DNA of 64,000 bases from Poriferisodalis sp965262965 (lineage in GTDB: Bacteria > Actinomycetota > Acidimicrobiia > Acidimicrobiales > Poriferisodalaceae): positions 682,001-746,000 of the forward strand of contig NZ_OZ253573.1 in NCBI RefSeq assembly GCF_965262965.1. The letters run 5' to 3'. The number at the start of each line of letters is the position of its first letter. Position 1 is the first letter of the stretch. Below, piece after piece: positions 37,180-46,791 of the stretch. The notes below the pieces were generated by a model, which worked only from the letters and a program-made list of their open reading frames with translations, made no database searches and was not told where the DNA came from. A program made the translations under genes and the position numbers.

Positions 37180-39618
37180 ATGGCTGGATCGATCCTGGGC
37201 AATGAAGTTCGACGCACCGAGGACCCGGAACTGCTGACGGTCGGAGGCAGGTATGTCTACGACCACGACGCCGCCGGCATGTGCCACGCGGTGTTCGTCC
37301 GCTCCCCCGTTGCGCACGGACGCATCGAGGGCATCGACACCGGTGCGGCCGCGAGTGCTCCCGGTGTGATTGCAGTGTTCACCGCCGACTCGCTCGGTGT
37401 GGCACCGCACCATGGATTCGTCAAAGTGGCCGATGAGTTCGCCCGGGCACCGCTGGCGACCGGCAAAGTGCGCTTCGTGGGCGAAGCCGTCGCTGTCGTC
37501 GTGGCCGAGACGCTCCCCCAAGCCACGGACGCCGCCGAGTTGGTCGAGGTTGACTACACACCGCTCCCTGCGTCACCTGACGCCGAGACGGCGCTGTCCT
37601 CAGGTGCCGCCGCGATCTTCGACGAGCGACCGAACAACGTCGCAACCGAGATCACCGACCCGCCCGGCATCGATCCGTTGGCGGGCGCTGACCGCATCGT
37701 GCGCGGACGCTACGTGAATCAGAAAATCGCGGCGGTGCCATTGGAGCCGAACTCGTGCGCGGCCGTGCCCACCGACGACGGTCGCATGACCATCTACTGC
37801 GCCACGCAGATGCCCCACCTCACCAAGATGCAGCTCGCCGGGGCACTGGGCTGGGAGCCACAGCGACTGCGCGTCATCGCCCCGCACGTCGGAGGCGGTT
37901 TCGGTGCCAAGGCCGGCCTCTACCACGAGCACACGGTGGTGGCTGCGCTGGCAGACCGCCTGGATCGCCCCGTGACGTGGACACCGGGCCGCAGTGAGGA
38001 CATGACCACGCTCGCGCACAGCCGTGCGCAGGTTCAGTACGCCGAGCTGGGCGTGCGAGATGACGGAACATTCACCGGGCTGCGGGTTCGGCTGGTGGGC
38101 GACACCGGTGCCTACCCCAACATCGGCACGATGCTGCCCGCAGGCACCAAGCGCATGTCGAACGGGACATATGAGTTTCCGGCCATCCGTTTCGACGTCG
38201 TCACAGCGGTCACCAACACGACGCCGACCGGCGCGTACCGCGGCGCCGGACGTCCTGAGGCAGCAGCGCTGCTGGAACGGCTAGTGGACCAGGCTGCGCT
38301 CGAGACGGGGATCGACCCGATCGAGCTCCGCATGCGGAACTTCATCTCACCTGATGCGTTTCCCTTCGACACGCTCACCGGCGTCCAGTACGACAGCGGC
38401 GACTATGCGCTTGCGCTGCGGCGGGCCCTTGAGCTGGCGGGATACGACGAGCTGCGTTCCGAGCAGGCGGCACGGCGCGAGCGGGGCGATGTCCGCCAGC
38501 TCGGTATCGGCATCGCCAGCTTCGTCGAGATCACGGCCGGAGGACTTACCTCGGAATTCGCCGCTGTGCGCATCGAATCCGATGGCGGTGCCACGATTCG
38601 CGTCGGCACCAGCGCCCACGGCCAAGGGCACCACACGACATTCGCCCAGATCGTGTCCGCCCGCACCGGCATCGACGTTGAGCGGATCGGTTTCGTCCAG
38701 TCCGACACCGATCTCGTTCCCCGAGGTGGCGGTACCGGCGGATCCCGCTCGGTGCAGGTGGGCGGCTCCGCCGTCTCCAACGCCACCGACGTGCTCGTCG
38801 AGCGGGCACAGCGACTTGCAGCTCACCTTCTCGAAGCCAGCGTCGCGGACATCGTTCTTGACACGGCCGAGGGAACATTCAGCGTGGCCGGTGTGCCGGC
38901 TCGTTCGGTCAACTGGACGGATCTGGCCGCAGCAGTGACGCAAGCCCCGGGTGGTCTCCTGGGCGACCCGACCGATGCTGAGACCACAGCCGTCAAGCGC
39001 GGTGAGCCGATCGATCCGGGCCTCGCAGCCCAACTCGACTTCGACCAAGGCGAGGCCAGCTTCCCGTTCGGCGCGCACGTCGCCGTCGTCGAGGTGGATA
39101 CCGACACTGGTGAAGTCCACTACCTGCGCCACATCGCAGTCGATGACGCCGGCACGGTCATCAATCCGCTGCTGCTGGCGGGCCAACAGCACGGCGGCAT
39201 CGCCCAAGGGGCGGCACAGACCCTGTACGAGGAAGTGGTCTTCGACGAAGACGGCAATCCCCAGACCGGCACGCTGTTGACTTACCTGTTCCCATCCGCA
39301 GCCGAGTTTCCGAGCTTCGAGGTGCACAGCACCCAGACCCCGTCGCCGCTCAACCCGCTCGGCGCGAAGGGCATCGGCGAGGCAAGCACGATCGGCTCGA
39401 CACCCGCCCTGCAGAACGCAGTCATCGACGCGATCGCGCACCTCGGAGTGCGGCACATCGACATGCCGATGAGCCCACAACGCGTCTGGGAGACAATCGC
39501 GGCAGCGCGAGCGGGGACGCTGCCCGACCCGTGGCAGGAGCCTCTCGCGATCTTCGCCGCATTGGCCGCCGGAACCGAAGTCGACGCCGAAGGACTTGCT
39601 GCCGCCGAGAGCATCTGA
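37180..39618 (+). CDS. Molybdenum hydroxylase large subunit (CoxL/XdhB-like), 812 aa
   Basis: Complete. After the N-terminal RRTEDPELLTVGGRYVYD comes the hammerhead domain with VRFVGEAVAVVVAETL, then VIAPHVGGGFGAKAGLY, NTTPTGAYRGAGRPEA, TSAHGQGHHTTFAQI and the active-site glutamate in PLGAKGIGEASTIG. The active loop is AYRGAGR, not AYRCSFR, so this is not a form I CO dehydrogenase. The FAD and 2Fe-2S subunits are not adjacent; a solitary large subunit must use subunits encoded elsewhere. Followed by a beta-keto-acid cleavage enzyme gene 81 bases on. Confidence 0.87.
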   Translation: MAGSILGNEVRRTEDPELLTVGGRYVYDHDAAGMCHAVFVRSPVAHGRIEGIDTGAAASAPGVIAVFTADSLGVAPHHGFVKVADEFARAPLATGKVRFVGEAVAVVVAETLPQATDAAELVEVDYTPLPASPDAETALSSGAAAIFDERPNNVATEITDPPGIDPLAGADRIVRGRYVNQKIAAVPLEPNSCAAVPTDDGRMTIYCATQMPHLTKMQLAGALGWEPQRLRVIAPHVGGGFGAKAGLYHEHTVVAALADRLDRPVTWTPGRSEDMTTLAHSRAQVQYAELGVRDDGTFTGLRVRLVGDTGAYPNIGTMLPAGTKRMSNGTYEFPAIRFDVVTAVTNTTPTGAYRGAGRPEAAALLERLVDQAALETGIDPIELRMRNFISPDAFPFDTLTGVQYDSGDYALALRRALELAGYDELRSEQAARRERGDVRQLGIGIASFVEITAGGLTSEFAAVRIESDGGATIRVGTSAHGQGHHTTFAQIVSARTGIDVERIGFVQSDTDLVPRGGGTGGSRSVQVGGSAVSNATDVLVERAQRLAAHLLEASVADIVLDTAEGTFSVAGVPARSVNWTDLAAAVTQAPGGLLGDPTDAETTAVKRGEPIDPGLAAQLDFDQGEASFPFGAHVAVVEVDTDTGEVHYLRHIAVDDAGTVINPLLLAGQQHGGIAQGAAQTLYEEVVFDEDGNPQTGTLLTYLFPSAAEFPSFEVHSTQTPSPLNPLGAKGIGEASTIGSTPALQNAVIDAIAHLGVRHIDMPMSPQRVWETIAAARAGTLPDPWQEPLAIFAALAAGTEVDAEGLAAAESI

Positions 39619-39699
39619 ATGGGCGGGCGATGCCGCAGGGGTGTGAGACAATTCCGCCTACGACGCAGAGGGTTCGTCGCGATCTGAGGACACCATCGA

Positions 39700-40587
39700 A
39701 TGCCTGATGTATTCATTACATGCGCTGTGACCGGAGCGGGCAACACGGTCGGCAAGTCCGACAAGGTGCCCTATGTGCCTGCCGACATCGCCCGCAACGT
39801 GATCGAGGCCGCCCAGGCAGGCGCAGCCATCTGCCATATCCACGTGCGCGACCCGATCACCGGTGACCCAGGCCGCGATACCGAGTGCTACCGGGAAGTG
39901 GTCGAGCGGGTGCGCGCATCGAGCACCGATGTCGTGGTCAACCTCACCGCAGGGATGGGCGGCGACTTCGTCATCGGATCGGTCGAGCAGCCGCTGCCGC
40001 CGGACGCGGCAGGCACCGACTTGGTGGGCGCGACCGAACGCCTGACGCACGTGCGAGAGCTGCTGCCGGAGATCTGCACCCTCGACTGCGGGACGATGAA
40101 TTTCGGCGAGGGCAACTACGTCGCCACCAACACCCACGACACGCTGATGGAAATGGCGCGTCAAGTCCAACAGCTCGGCGTTCGACCCGAGATCGAAGCA
40201 TTCGACACAGGCCAGCTGTGGGAGGCCAAATCGCTCGTCGACATCGGAGTCATCGAAGCCCCCGTCATGGTGCAGCTGTGCATGGGCGTGCGCTGGGGCG
40301 CGCCGCCGGACCTGAACACGTTCATGGCAATGGTCAACAACGTCCCCGACGACTGGACGTTCTCAGCGTTCGCGCTCGGCCGAGACCAGCTTCCCTACGT
40401 CGCCCTGGCGGCAATTGCCGGCGGCAACGCCCGGGTCGGGCTCGAGGACAATCTCTTCCTCGACCGCGGCCAGATGGCCTCCAACGCCGAATTGACGGCT
40501 CGTGCCAAGCAGATCCTCGAGTCGATGAACTACCGGGTGATGGGCCCCCAAGAGGTCCGCGACATGCTCGAGCTGAAGCAGCGCTGA
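39700..40587 (+). CDS. Beta-keto acid cleavage enzyme (BKACE/DUF849), 295 aa
   Basis: Opens MPDVFITCAVTGAGNTVG and carries AAICHIHVRDPITGDPGRD with the two zinc-binding histidines, VVNLTAGMG, LDCGTMNFGEGNYVATNT and RVGLEDNLFLDRGQMASN with the third zinc ligand region. BKACE enzymes condense a beta-keto acid with acetyl-CoA and release acetoacetate plus a new CoA ester; the best known cleave 3-keto-5-aminohexanoate and 3-dehydrocarnitine. The length is normal. An AGGA lies a few bases before the ATG at 39700. The substrate is uncertain; a betainyl-CoA-type thioesterase at 47.7 kb hints at the carnitine branch. Confidence 0.88.
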   Translation: MPDVFITCAVTGAGNTVGKSDKVPYVPADIARNVIEAAQAGAAICHIHVRDPITGDPGRDTECYREVVERVRASSTDVVVNLTAGMGGDFVIGSVEQPLPPDAAGTDLVGATERLTHVRELLPEICTLDCGTMNFGEGNYVATNTHDTLMEMARQVQQLGVRPEIEAFDTGQLWEAKSLVDIGVIEAPVMVQLCMGVRWGAPPDLNTFMAMVNNVPDDWTFSAFALGRDQLPYVALAAIAGGNARVGLEDNLFLDRGQMASNAELTARAKQILESMNYRVMGPQEVRDMLELKQR

Positions 40588-40627
40588 CCGGCCCTCTTCC
40601 TCGACGAGCCCGATTCCTCGATAAACA

Positions 40628-40828
40628 CTATTCCTCGATAAGAACGGCAAACTCTGGGCAGTTGGCAGCCGCGAGACGGGCCTTGTCCTCGAGTCCCTCG
40701 GGAACCTCGCCGTCACCGATCTCGGTGGCGTAGCCGTAGTCGTCGACGTCGAACAATTCCGGCGCGAGCGAGTAGCACCGGTTGTGACCTTGGCACTTGT
40801 CGGCATCCACCTTGATGCGCACGAGCAT
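40628..40828 (-). CDS. Small ferredoxin with His in place of a cysteine, 66 aa
   Basis: A short single-cluster ferredoxin: DADKCQGHNRCYSLAPELFD, then ARLAAANCPEFAVLIEE. The ligands are C12, C18 and C57, with H15 where a second cysteine of a CxxC motif would be; this CxxHxxC pattern is known in actinobacterial 3Fe-4S ferredoxins that serve cytochromes P450. No P450 is in view. The start at 40828 is fixed by AGGAGG just upstream. It diverges from the molybdopterin oxidoreductase, with 240 bases between; I see no other gene in that gap. Confidence 0.83.
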   Translation of the reverse strand: MLVRIKVDADKCQGHNRCYSLAPELFDVDDYGYATEIGDGEVPEGLEDKARLAAANCPEFAVLIEE

Positions 40829-41068
40829 TCCCTCCTGTGGCCGTCGGGGCCTGAAGCTGTCCCGTCGGCAGGCACCGTACCCCGACGTGCAAGAAGCTAG
40901 CGCGGCTGTGCCCGTAGCTTTCCGGGCCCGATGGCTCCTGACACTGCGCCGCCGTCGCGGTTCATCTCCCTGCGCCGATGCGCACGTCCTACTCTTGCGG
41001 TGTCCGAGCCGTCGGCGCATGCCTGCGCGACCGCCGATATCCGCACGACAGCATTTCGAGGAGACGCA

Positions 41069-43413
41069 ATGTCCGACGCCCTAGCCCGCCTCGCAGCATT
41101 GCGCGCCAGCCGCGCCGGCGCGAAGGACAGCTCAACGGCCGCTGACGTCACCGAGGACCCCACCAAGGTCTGGCACAAGACCGCCTGCGTGCTGTGTTCG
41201 AACAACTGCGGCATCGAGGTGCGCCTTGACGGACGCAAGATCACTCGCGTCCGTGGCGACAAAGACCACCCCGCCTCGAAGGGCTACACCTGCGAGAAGG
41301 CCCTGCGGATCGACTATTACCAGAACGGTCGCGACCGCCTCACTGCGCCGATGCGCCGGCACCCCGACGGCACGTTCGAGGAGGTCTCCTGGGACACTGC
41401 CATCGCGGACGTTGCGGAGAAACTGACATCGATCCGCGACGCCGTCGGCGGCGACAAGATCCTGTACTACGGCGGCGGCGGGCAGGGCAATCACTTCCCG
41501 GGTGCGTACGCCCGCGGCGTGATGCAAACGCTGGGCGTCAAGTACCGCTCAAACGCACTAGCGCAGGAAAAGACCGGCATGTTCTGGGCGCAAGGCAAGA
41601 TGTTCGGCAAGCAGAACCTCGGTGCGATGGGCGATTTCGAGCACACCGACTGTGCGGTCTTCATCGGAAAGAACCCCTGGCAGAGCCACGGCTTCCCTGA
41701 GTCTCGAAACGAGCTGAACAAGATCCGCAACGACGACGAGCGAACGCTCATCGTCATGGATCCTCGAATCTCCGAGACGGCCGCTATGGCCGATCACCAC
41801 CTGCGCGTTCGCCCCGGCACAGATGCATGGGCGCTCGCCGCACTGCTGACGATCATGATCGAAGAAGGCCTCACCGACGAACGGTTCCTAGCAGATCACT
41901 GCACCGGATGGAACGAGCTGCGCCAGCTCATCTCGGGCACTGACATCGTCGAGTGCGCACGCAAGTGCGGCATCGACGAGGCCGAGCTGCGTGCCGCGGG
42001 CCGAACGATGGGCACCGCCCGGTCGCTGTCCACCGAAGAGGACCTCGGCATCGAGATGGCCCCCCACTCGACGCTCAACAGCTGGCTGCAGCGTTTGCTC
42101 TACCTCGTGACCGGCAATTTCGCGAAGGAGGGAGGCATGAACCTGCCATTGCGTCTCGCGCCCATGTGCGGTCACTCCGGCGAGGGCGAGGTCGACCCGG
42201 TGACCGGCAGCGCAATGCTCTCGGGCCTGTTGGCCTGCGCAGCCATTCCGGACTGCATCGACACCGACCATCCGAACCGTTTTCGCGCCCTGTTCGTGGA
42301 ATCGGCGAATCCGCTGCACACGCTGCCCGATTCGAAGCGCTTCCGTGAGGCTTTCGAGAAGCTGGAATTCCTGGTGGTCATCGATGTGGCCATGACCGAG
42401 ACGGCCCGTGCGGCGGACTATGTGCTGCCGGCTTGCTCCCAGTACGAGAAGCCCGAGGCGACCTTCTTTGCCGGCGAGATGCCGTCCAACTATTTCCAGG
42501 TGCGCCACCCGATCCTCGAGCCACTGGGCGACTCGCTTCCCGAGCCGGAGATCCACCGGCGCCTCGTCACCGCGATGGGCGGACGTCCCGACGGCACCGA
42601 CGGCCTCGCGCAAGCGGCCCAGCAGGGGCGCGAGGCGTTCATCGAGGCGCTCGGGCAGGCTTCGGCCACCGATCCCGACGTGGGCCGCCAAGCTGCCCGT
42701 GGTGCTCTACGAAGCTCTCGGTCCGACGCTGGGCAACATGGCACCGGCCGCGATCATGTTCGGCGCTTCCATGCAGGCCTCGATGCGATATCCGGACCAA
42801 GTGCGAGCGGCCGGCATCGAAGGCGAAGGCTTGGAACTGGCGAACAACCTGTTCGACAAGCTGATCAACTCGCCGTCCGGGATGATCTACAGCGTCAGCG
42901 AGTACTCCGAGACGTGGGACCGCATCGCGCATCCCGACGGCAAGATCCACCTGTACATCGACGAGCTGGCCGATGAGTACCGCTCGCTCGCCGACGAAGA
43001 GCCGGCCACTGGGCATGATCGATTCCCATTCGTGCTCTCAGCCGGCGAACGCCGCTCGTCCAACGCCAACGACGTGATCCGCGATCCCGATTGGCGCAAG
43101 CGGGACCGCGACGGTTCACTGCGCATCCATCCCGACGACGCCACGTCATTGGGCCTCGTGGACGGCAGCCGGGTCAAGATCACCTCCAAGCGCGGCGAAG
43201 CCGAAGCACCCGCCGAGGTCACCGACACCGTCATGGCTGGACATGTGACCCTTCCGCACGGCTTCGGCACCGAATACCCCGACGAGACCGGCGAACACAA
43301 GATCAGCGGTGTTCGCAGTGAACGAGCTCACCGACATCGAGGACCGCGACTGGCTCTCGCTGACCCCGCACCACAAGCACGTCCGCGTCACCCTGGAGGC
43401 GATCCCCGGCTGA
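41069..43413 (+). pseudogene. Molybdopterin oxidoreductase with N-terminal Fe-S domain, two frameshifts
   Basis: Starts at the ATG at 41069 behind GAGGAGA. KTACVLCSNNCGIEVRL and GYTCEKALR give the four cysteines of the N-terminal 4Fe-4S domain, followed by VSWDTAIADVA, ILYYGGGGQGNHFPG and a long molybdopterin-binding domain including TEDLGIEMAPHSTL-like and FVESANPLHTLPDS segments. At about 42680 the frame shifts (one extra G would explain it) to LPVVLYEALGPTLGNMAP, and at about 43310 it shifts again to reach the C-terminal VNELTDIEDRDWLSLTPHHK. Repaired length is about 780 residues. The partner enzyme and substrate are unknown; no in-frame TGA suggests a selenocysteine here. Two shifts in an otherwise conserved gene point to assembly error or recent inactivation. 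Confidence 0.75.
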
Positions 43414-43458
43414 CCCCGATTCTGCCGCCAAGAGCACCGCTGGCACAAAGTGCGTCGG

Positions 43459-44721
43459 CTAGCCGGTGTCGTCGCCGAACAGAAGCCGAATATCGCGGCC
43501 CCACTGCAAACCTGCCAGTTCGGTCATCTCGCGCATGTAGCGCTGCAGGTCTCTGCTTGAGGCATGTACCATTAGCCACCAGTCTTGATGCCCCGGGATC
43601 TGCTGGTAGTACCGCTTGTGCTCGTCTCGCAAGGACGAGAGCGGCGACCTCGCGACGCGAGGTTTCTTCATACCCGGTCTGGTGAACCTCGCTAGGCGGT
43701 CCAAGAATCCGGGATCGTGGCGCTGCAGTTCGCCCGCGAGAAGATGAATCGCTCGCCTCGCGGTGGTCGTTTGGTGGACCGCACCGCCGATCACGATGCC
43801 GTTCAGCTTTTGACCATCCTTCGGCTCCCCTGTGCCCTTGTTCAGTGCGACGCTGCCGGACTTCGAAGTTGCCTTCGGCATCTGGGCAGCTGTGGGTGTT
43901 GATGCGAACGAGGAGTCTCCAAGCTGCCCGCGCCACTTGGATATCGATGCCTTCATGCCCGATGTCAAGTTCGCTGGCGCGGCCTGCAGCCATGTGATCG
44001 CATCGGTGTACTGTTTCGGCGGTTTCACCGGTGGGTTGCGTCCATCGACCTGTTCCGCGAGGAACGAATCGACGTCTTCGGCCCATGGGCGTGACCCACT
44101 CTGTTCCTCCACTCGATCGATCAGCAGTTCGCGGAGCAGGTCGTCGCGTTCCTTCAAGAGTGACGTCCAACCCGAAGCGAGTCCCCGCTTGCCCTTGAGA
44201 CGGTTATTCACTTCCGCAAGTCGCTGCTGCGCTGCGAAATTGGCCTGCTGAGACAAGACCGCATCTCGCTGCAGGAATCTCGTGAAGTCCTCCGCAATCG
44301 GGGAAATGTCGCTGCTCTGCGTCAGTTCGATGTGGCCGAACCGCCGCTCATGGGGCGCTCCCGCGGCCATGCTGAGGTACAGATCCCACGTGTCACCGTC
44401 GGTCAGAACCAGCATCGGAACACCTTGCTTCGCCGCGTAATCGAAGATCTGCTCTTCCGCCTTCGGGCTGAGGTTGCCTTGTTTCTTTGCCTCGACAAAG
44501 ACCAGCGGGGTTCCGGCGTGGCCCAATAGGGCGTCGTCGACCCTGCCATTGGGGACCGGCATCTCCGGAATCCACTGCTTCGGATCAGTCGCATCCCAGT
44601 CGAGGGCTTTCAGAATCGGCCCGATGACCGCCAACCTCACGTGAGCTTCGCTGTGGAGGTCACCTGACCGGAGCGTGTCTCGCGCCGTTCGGAGAACCTT
44701 TTCAAGGTCGTGCCCACTCAT
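43459..44721 (-). CDS. Orphan HsdR-N-like (PD-(D/E)xK) nuclease protein, 420 aa
   Basis: The N-terminal 130 residues resemble the type I restriction R-subunit nuclease domain: LHSEAHVRLAVIGPILKALD, MPVPNGRVDDALLG with the catalytic Asp, and TPLVFVEAKKQGNLS with the E-x-K pair. There is no helicase after it. A linker rich in Lys/Ser leads to a C-terminal region (NGIVIGGAVHQTTTARRAI) seen in similar orphan proteins. No modification or specificity gene is adjacent, so it is not a full type I system; single proteins of this type occur as solitary restriction-like genes. Transcribed on its own. Confidence 0.7.
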   Translation of the reverse strand: MSGHDLEKVLRTARDTLRSGDLHSEAHVRLAVIGPILKALDWDATDPKQWIPEMPVPNGRVDDALLGHAGTPLVFVEAKKQGNLSPKAEEQIFDYAAKQGVPMLVLTDGDTWDLYLSMAAGAPHERRFGHIELTQSSDISPIAEDFTRFLQRDAVLSQQANFAAQQRLAEVNNRLKGKRGLASGWTSLLKERDDLLRELLIDRVEEQSGSRPWAEDVDSFLAEQVDGRNPPVKPPKQYTDAITWLQAAPANLTSGMKASISKWRGQLGDSSFASTPTAAQMPKATSKSGSVALNKGTGEPKDGQKLNGIVIGGAVHQTTTARRAIHLLAGELQRHDPGFLDRLARFTRPGMKKPRVARSPLSSLRDEHKRYYQQIPGHQDWWLMVHASSRDLQRYMREMTELAGLQWGRDIRLLFGDDTG

Positions 44722-45030
44722 CGGAGATCCAGTTCGCCACGCACGACAAAGGGTGTGAGCGGGCCTCTCACGTTCGCAAGTGCGACTTGCAGCCTCACCG
44801 ACTTCCTCCCTGCATCCACACCACAGCGCTGCGGCAGCAAAGATCGTAGATCACGACTCATGTAGCGCGGCCATGTTGTTCACGATCGTCACTTTGGCAT
44901 TCGATACGGCAGAAGCACGCAAGAAAGCTTGTGACGCACTTGCCGTGACGAATTCGAAACTCCGGGCGCTCGCAGTCCCATTTCGTTGACGGCAACAGCG
45001 GCGGTTCCGATCAGGTCACACGCAGCGCGT
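44722..45030. other. Intergenic stretch with no gene seen
   Basis: 309 bases between the orphan nuclease start and the HNH gene end. Short open frames occur on both strands, but none has a good ribosome site or family-like sequence. It must contain the nuclease promoter. Confidence 0.5.
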
Positions 45031-46528
45031 TCATTCGCGTGGAGGGCCGGATGCGACGGCGAAGCTGGTGGGGGCGGTTCGGTGCAGGCGGCTCTTGCTG
45101 TCGTGGAGTTGGCCGTGGCAGCGGCAGCACAGCAGGGCGAGATTCTCGATGTCGGTGCGGCCGCGCGCTGGGGCTTGCCAGGGAATGATGTGGTGGGCTT
45201 CGCACCAGCTGGGCGCGGCCTCGCAGAGCACGCAGTGGCGGTCACGTGCAACCAAGGCACGCCATTGGGCGTCGGTGACGGTGCGGACTTTGCGACCGTG
45301 CCACAGCGGCTGGCCGTCGCCGCCGAAGACGACGCCGAAAATGTCCGCGCCGCAGGCGAGGCCCTCGAGCACGTGGGAAGGGATAGGCCCGGTGCCGGGG
45401 ATCTGGCAGCTAGCCCACTCGTCACCGAGCACCGCGCGGGTGTCCGCGACGATCACCACCTGGTTGCGTCGCCGCAGCGATCCGTCGCACGGCAGCGTCG
45501 GCGGGTTGGGAGATGCCGTCGTTCGGTCGCCGATCGGCAGGCATGCGCTCTCAGACGAACCCGAGGACCCGGCGTCGGCAGGCAGTGCGGTGAGGTGGTC
45601 GGGTGCGAGCGGCGGCAACGGCGCGGGACTCGGGTGGCCCCATCGCTCGGCGGCAAAGACGGCGTCGCGCTGGTCGACCTCGGCGTAGCAGCGGCGGACA
45701 GCAGCGTGGTTATCGGCGCCGACCAGGGCCGCGAGCGCGTCGACGCGGCACTGGGTGTAGGTACGCGGCTCGGGTGCGTCCGATCGCGTGTCAGCCCGAC
45801 CGGCCTCAGCGAAGCGTTGTGCGATGTCGTCGATGATCGCCTTGAACGCCGCTGCGGTCGCCGGGTCCATCGAAGCAGTGGCTGTGGTCAGACCCTCAGC
45901 GGTCTGGCTGATCCGCAGCCCCCGCAAGGCTCGCTGGCGGTGGAATTCCTCATCGGGCGTGAGACCTTTGCGCAGCTCACGGACCCAGTCGTTGACAGCG
46001 CGGCGGGTGCATTCCACATTCGACGAGGAGGCAATCCCCAGCAGTCGCGACACGTTGTTCACTGCCTCGGTACCGGCGAGGTCCGCTGCACCCGTGAGCA
46101 CGTCGGCATGTTCGGCAGTGATGTTCCCCTCACTCAGCGCTGCTTCAACCGCGGGCATCTGCGCCAACACTGCAGCGCGCACGGCGGCGCGCTTGGCCGC
46201 AGCCCCAGAACAACCTGACAGCCGGCGCAACACCGCAGCCGAACCATCGCCGAAATCTCCCAGCCGGTCAATCTCGGCCGAACCGTGCCTCGCACGCATC
46301 CAAAGCAGCACGTACCCCGACCATCGCGCTCAGACCCGCTTCCAAGTCATCGCGCGACAACCCGAACGCCTCAGCGCAACAGATCACCTCAGCAGCCTCG
46401 ATCAACAGCTCCGCAGGACCCAAGTGCACACCGGCAGCGTCGAGATCGGCCGGCGACTCGAACGGGAACACACCTGGCCTCCCGGCGCTGATTTGCTCGC
46501 TATCGCGAATCTTGCTCATCATTGTCAT
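45031..46528 (-). pseudogene. DUF222/HNH endonuclease (13E12-type), frameshifted near the N-terminus
   Basis: The gene begins at the ATG at 46528 (MTMMSKIRDSEQISAGRPG) with an AAAGGG before it and reads through LLIEAAEVICCAEAFGLSR to VRAALDACEARFGRD, where it stops. One base on, another frame continues AEIDRLGDFGDGSAAVLRRL and the full DUF222 region, ending in the HNH domain: ALVARDRHCVLCEAAPSWCE, AHHIIPWQAPARG and NLALLCCRCHGQLHD. All HNH residues are present. 13E12 genes are repeated in actinobacterial chromosomes and are thought to be remnants of, or homing-like, mobile genes. The shift at about 46280 may be an assembly error. Confidence 0.75.
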
Positions 46529-46664
46529 CCCTTTTAGATATTTTTCAGAGTATATCAGCAAGATAGAACAAACGTACGCATCTGAATGAATTTTCTCGCT
46601 GCACCGCCGGGCGACGGGATCTGCCTCGCAACACGAACCCCTCACGAATCCGAGGATTCGCGCG

Positions 46665-46785
46665 TACACCGCCCTCAAGCCCTCCGCCGGCTGAGACACG
46701 GGACACACCGCTGTAGAAGCCGCCGCCAGCCGAGATCCGGGCATGCACCGCTGTACAACCCGCCGCCGGCTAAACGCCGGCCGGG
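46665..46785. repeat. Three degenerate ~40-base direct repeats
   Basis: A unit close to CACCGCTGTAGAAGCC, then CGCCGCCAGCCGAGATCCGG, occurs at about 46703; a second at about 46744 (CACCGCTGTACAACCCGCCG) and a poorer one at about 46665 (CACCGCCCTCAAGCCCTCCG). The spacing is close to 40 bases. It sits between the AT-rich leader of the DUF222 gene and the end of the DHPS-like gene. Not CRISPR: there are no spacers and the units are imperfect. Confidence 0.55.
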
Positions 46786-46791
46786 CGCGGG

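Noticed and set aside
37180..39618. Form I CO dehydrogenase (CoxL)
   Set aside because: The active loop is AYRGAGR and not AYRCSFR, and no coxM or coxS is adjacent.
42670..42690. Programmed frameshift in the molybdopterin gene
   Set aside because: No slippery heptamer or downstream structure is visible and a second shift follows, so mutation or assembly error is more likely.
41069..43413. Selenocysteine formate dehydrogenase
   Set aside because: The gene is interrupted by frameshifts, not by an in-frame TGA at the metal ligand, and the ligand region (ALAQEKTG) reads through normally.
44780..44989. Short plus-strand frame between the nuclease and HNH genes
   Set aside because: No ribosome site, no motif, and composition typical of non-coding GC-rich DNA.
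46665..46785. CRISPR array
   Set aside because: Only three imperfect units, no distinct spacers and no cas gene in the window.
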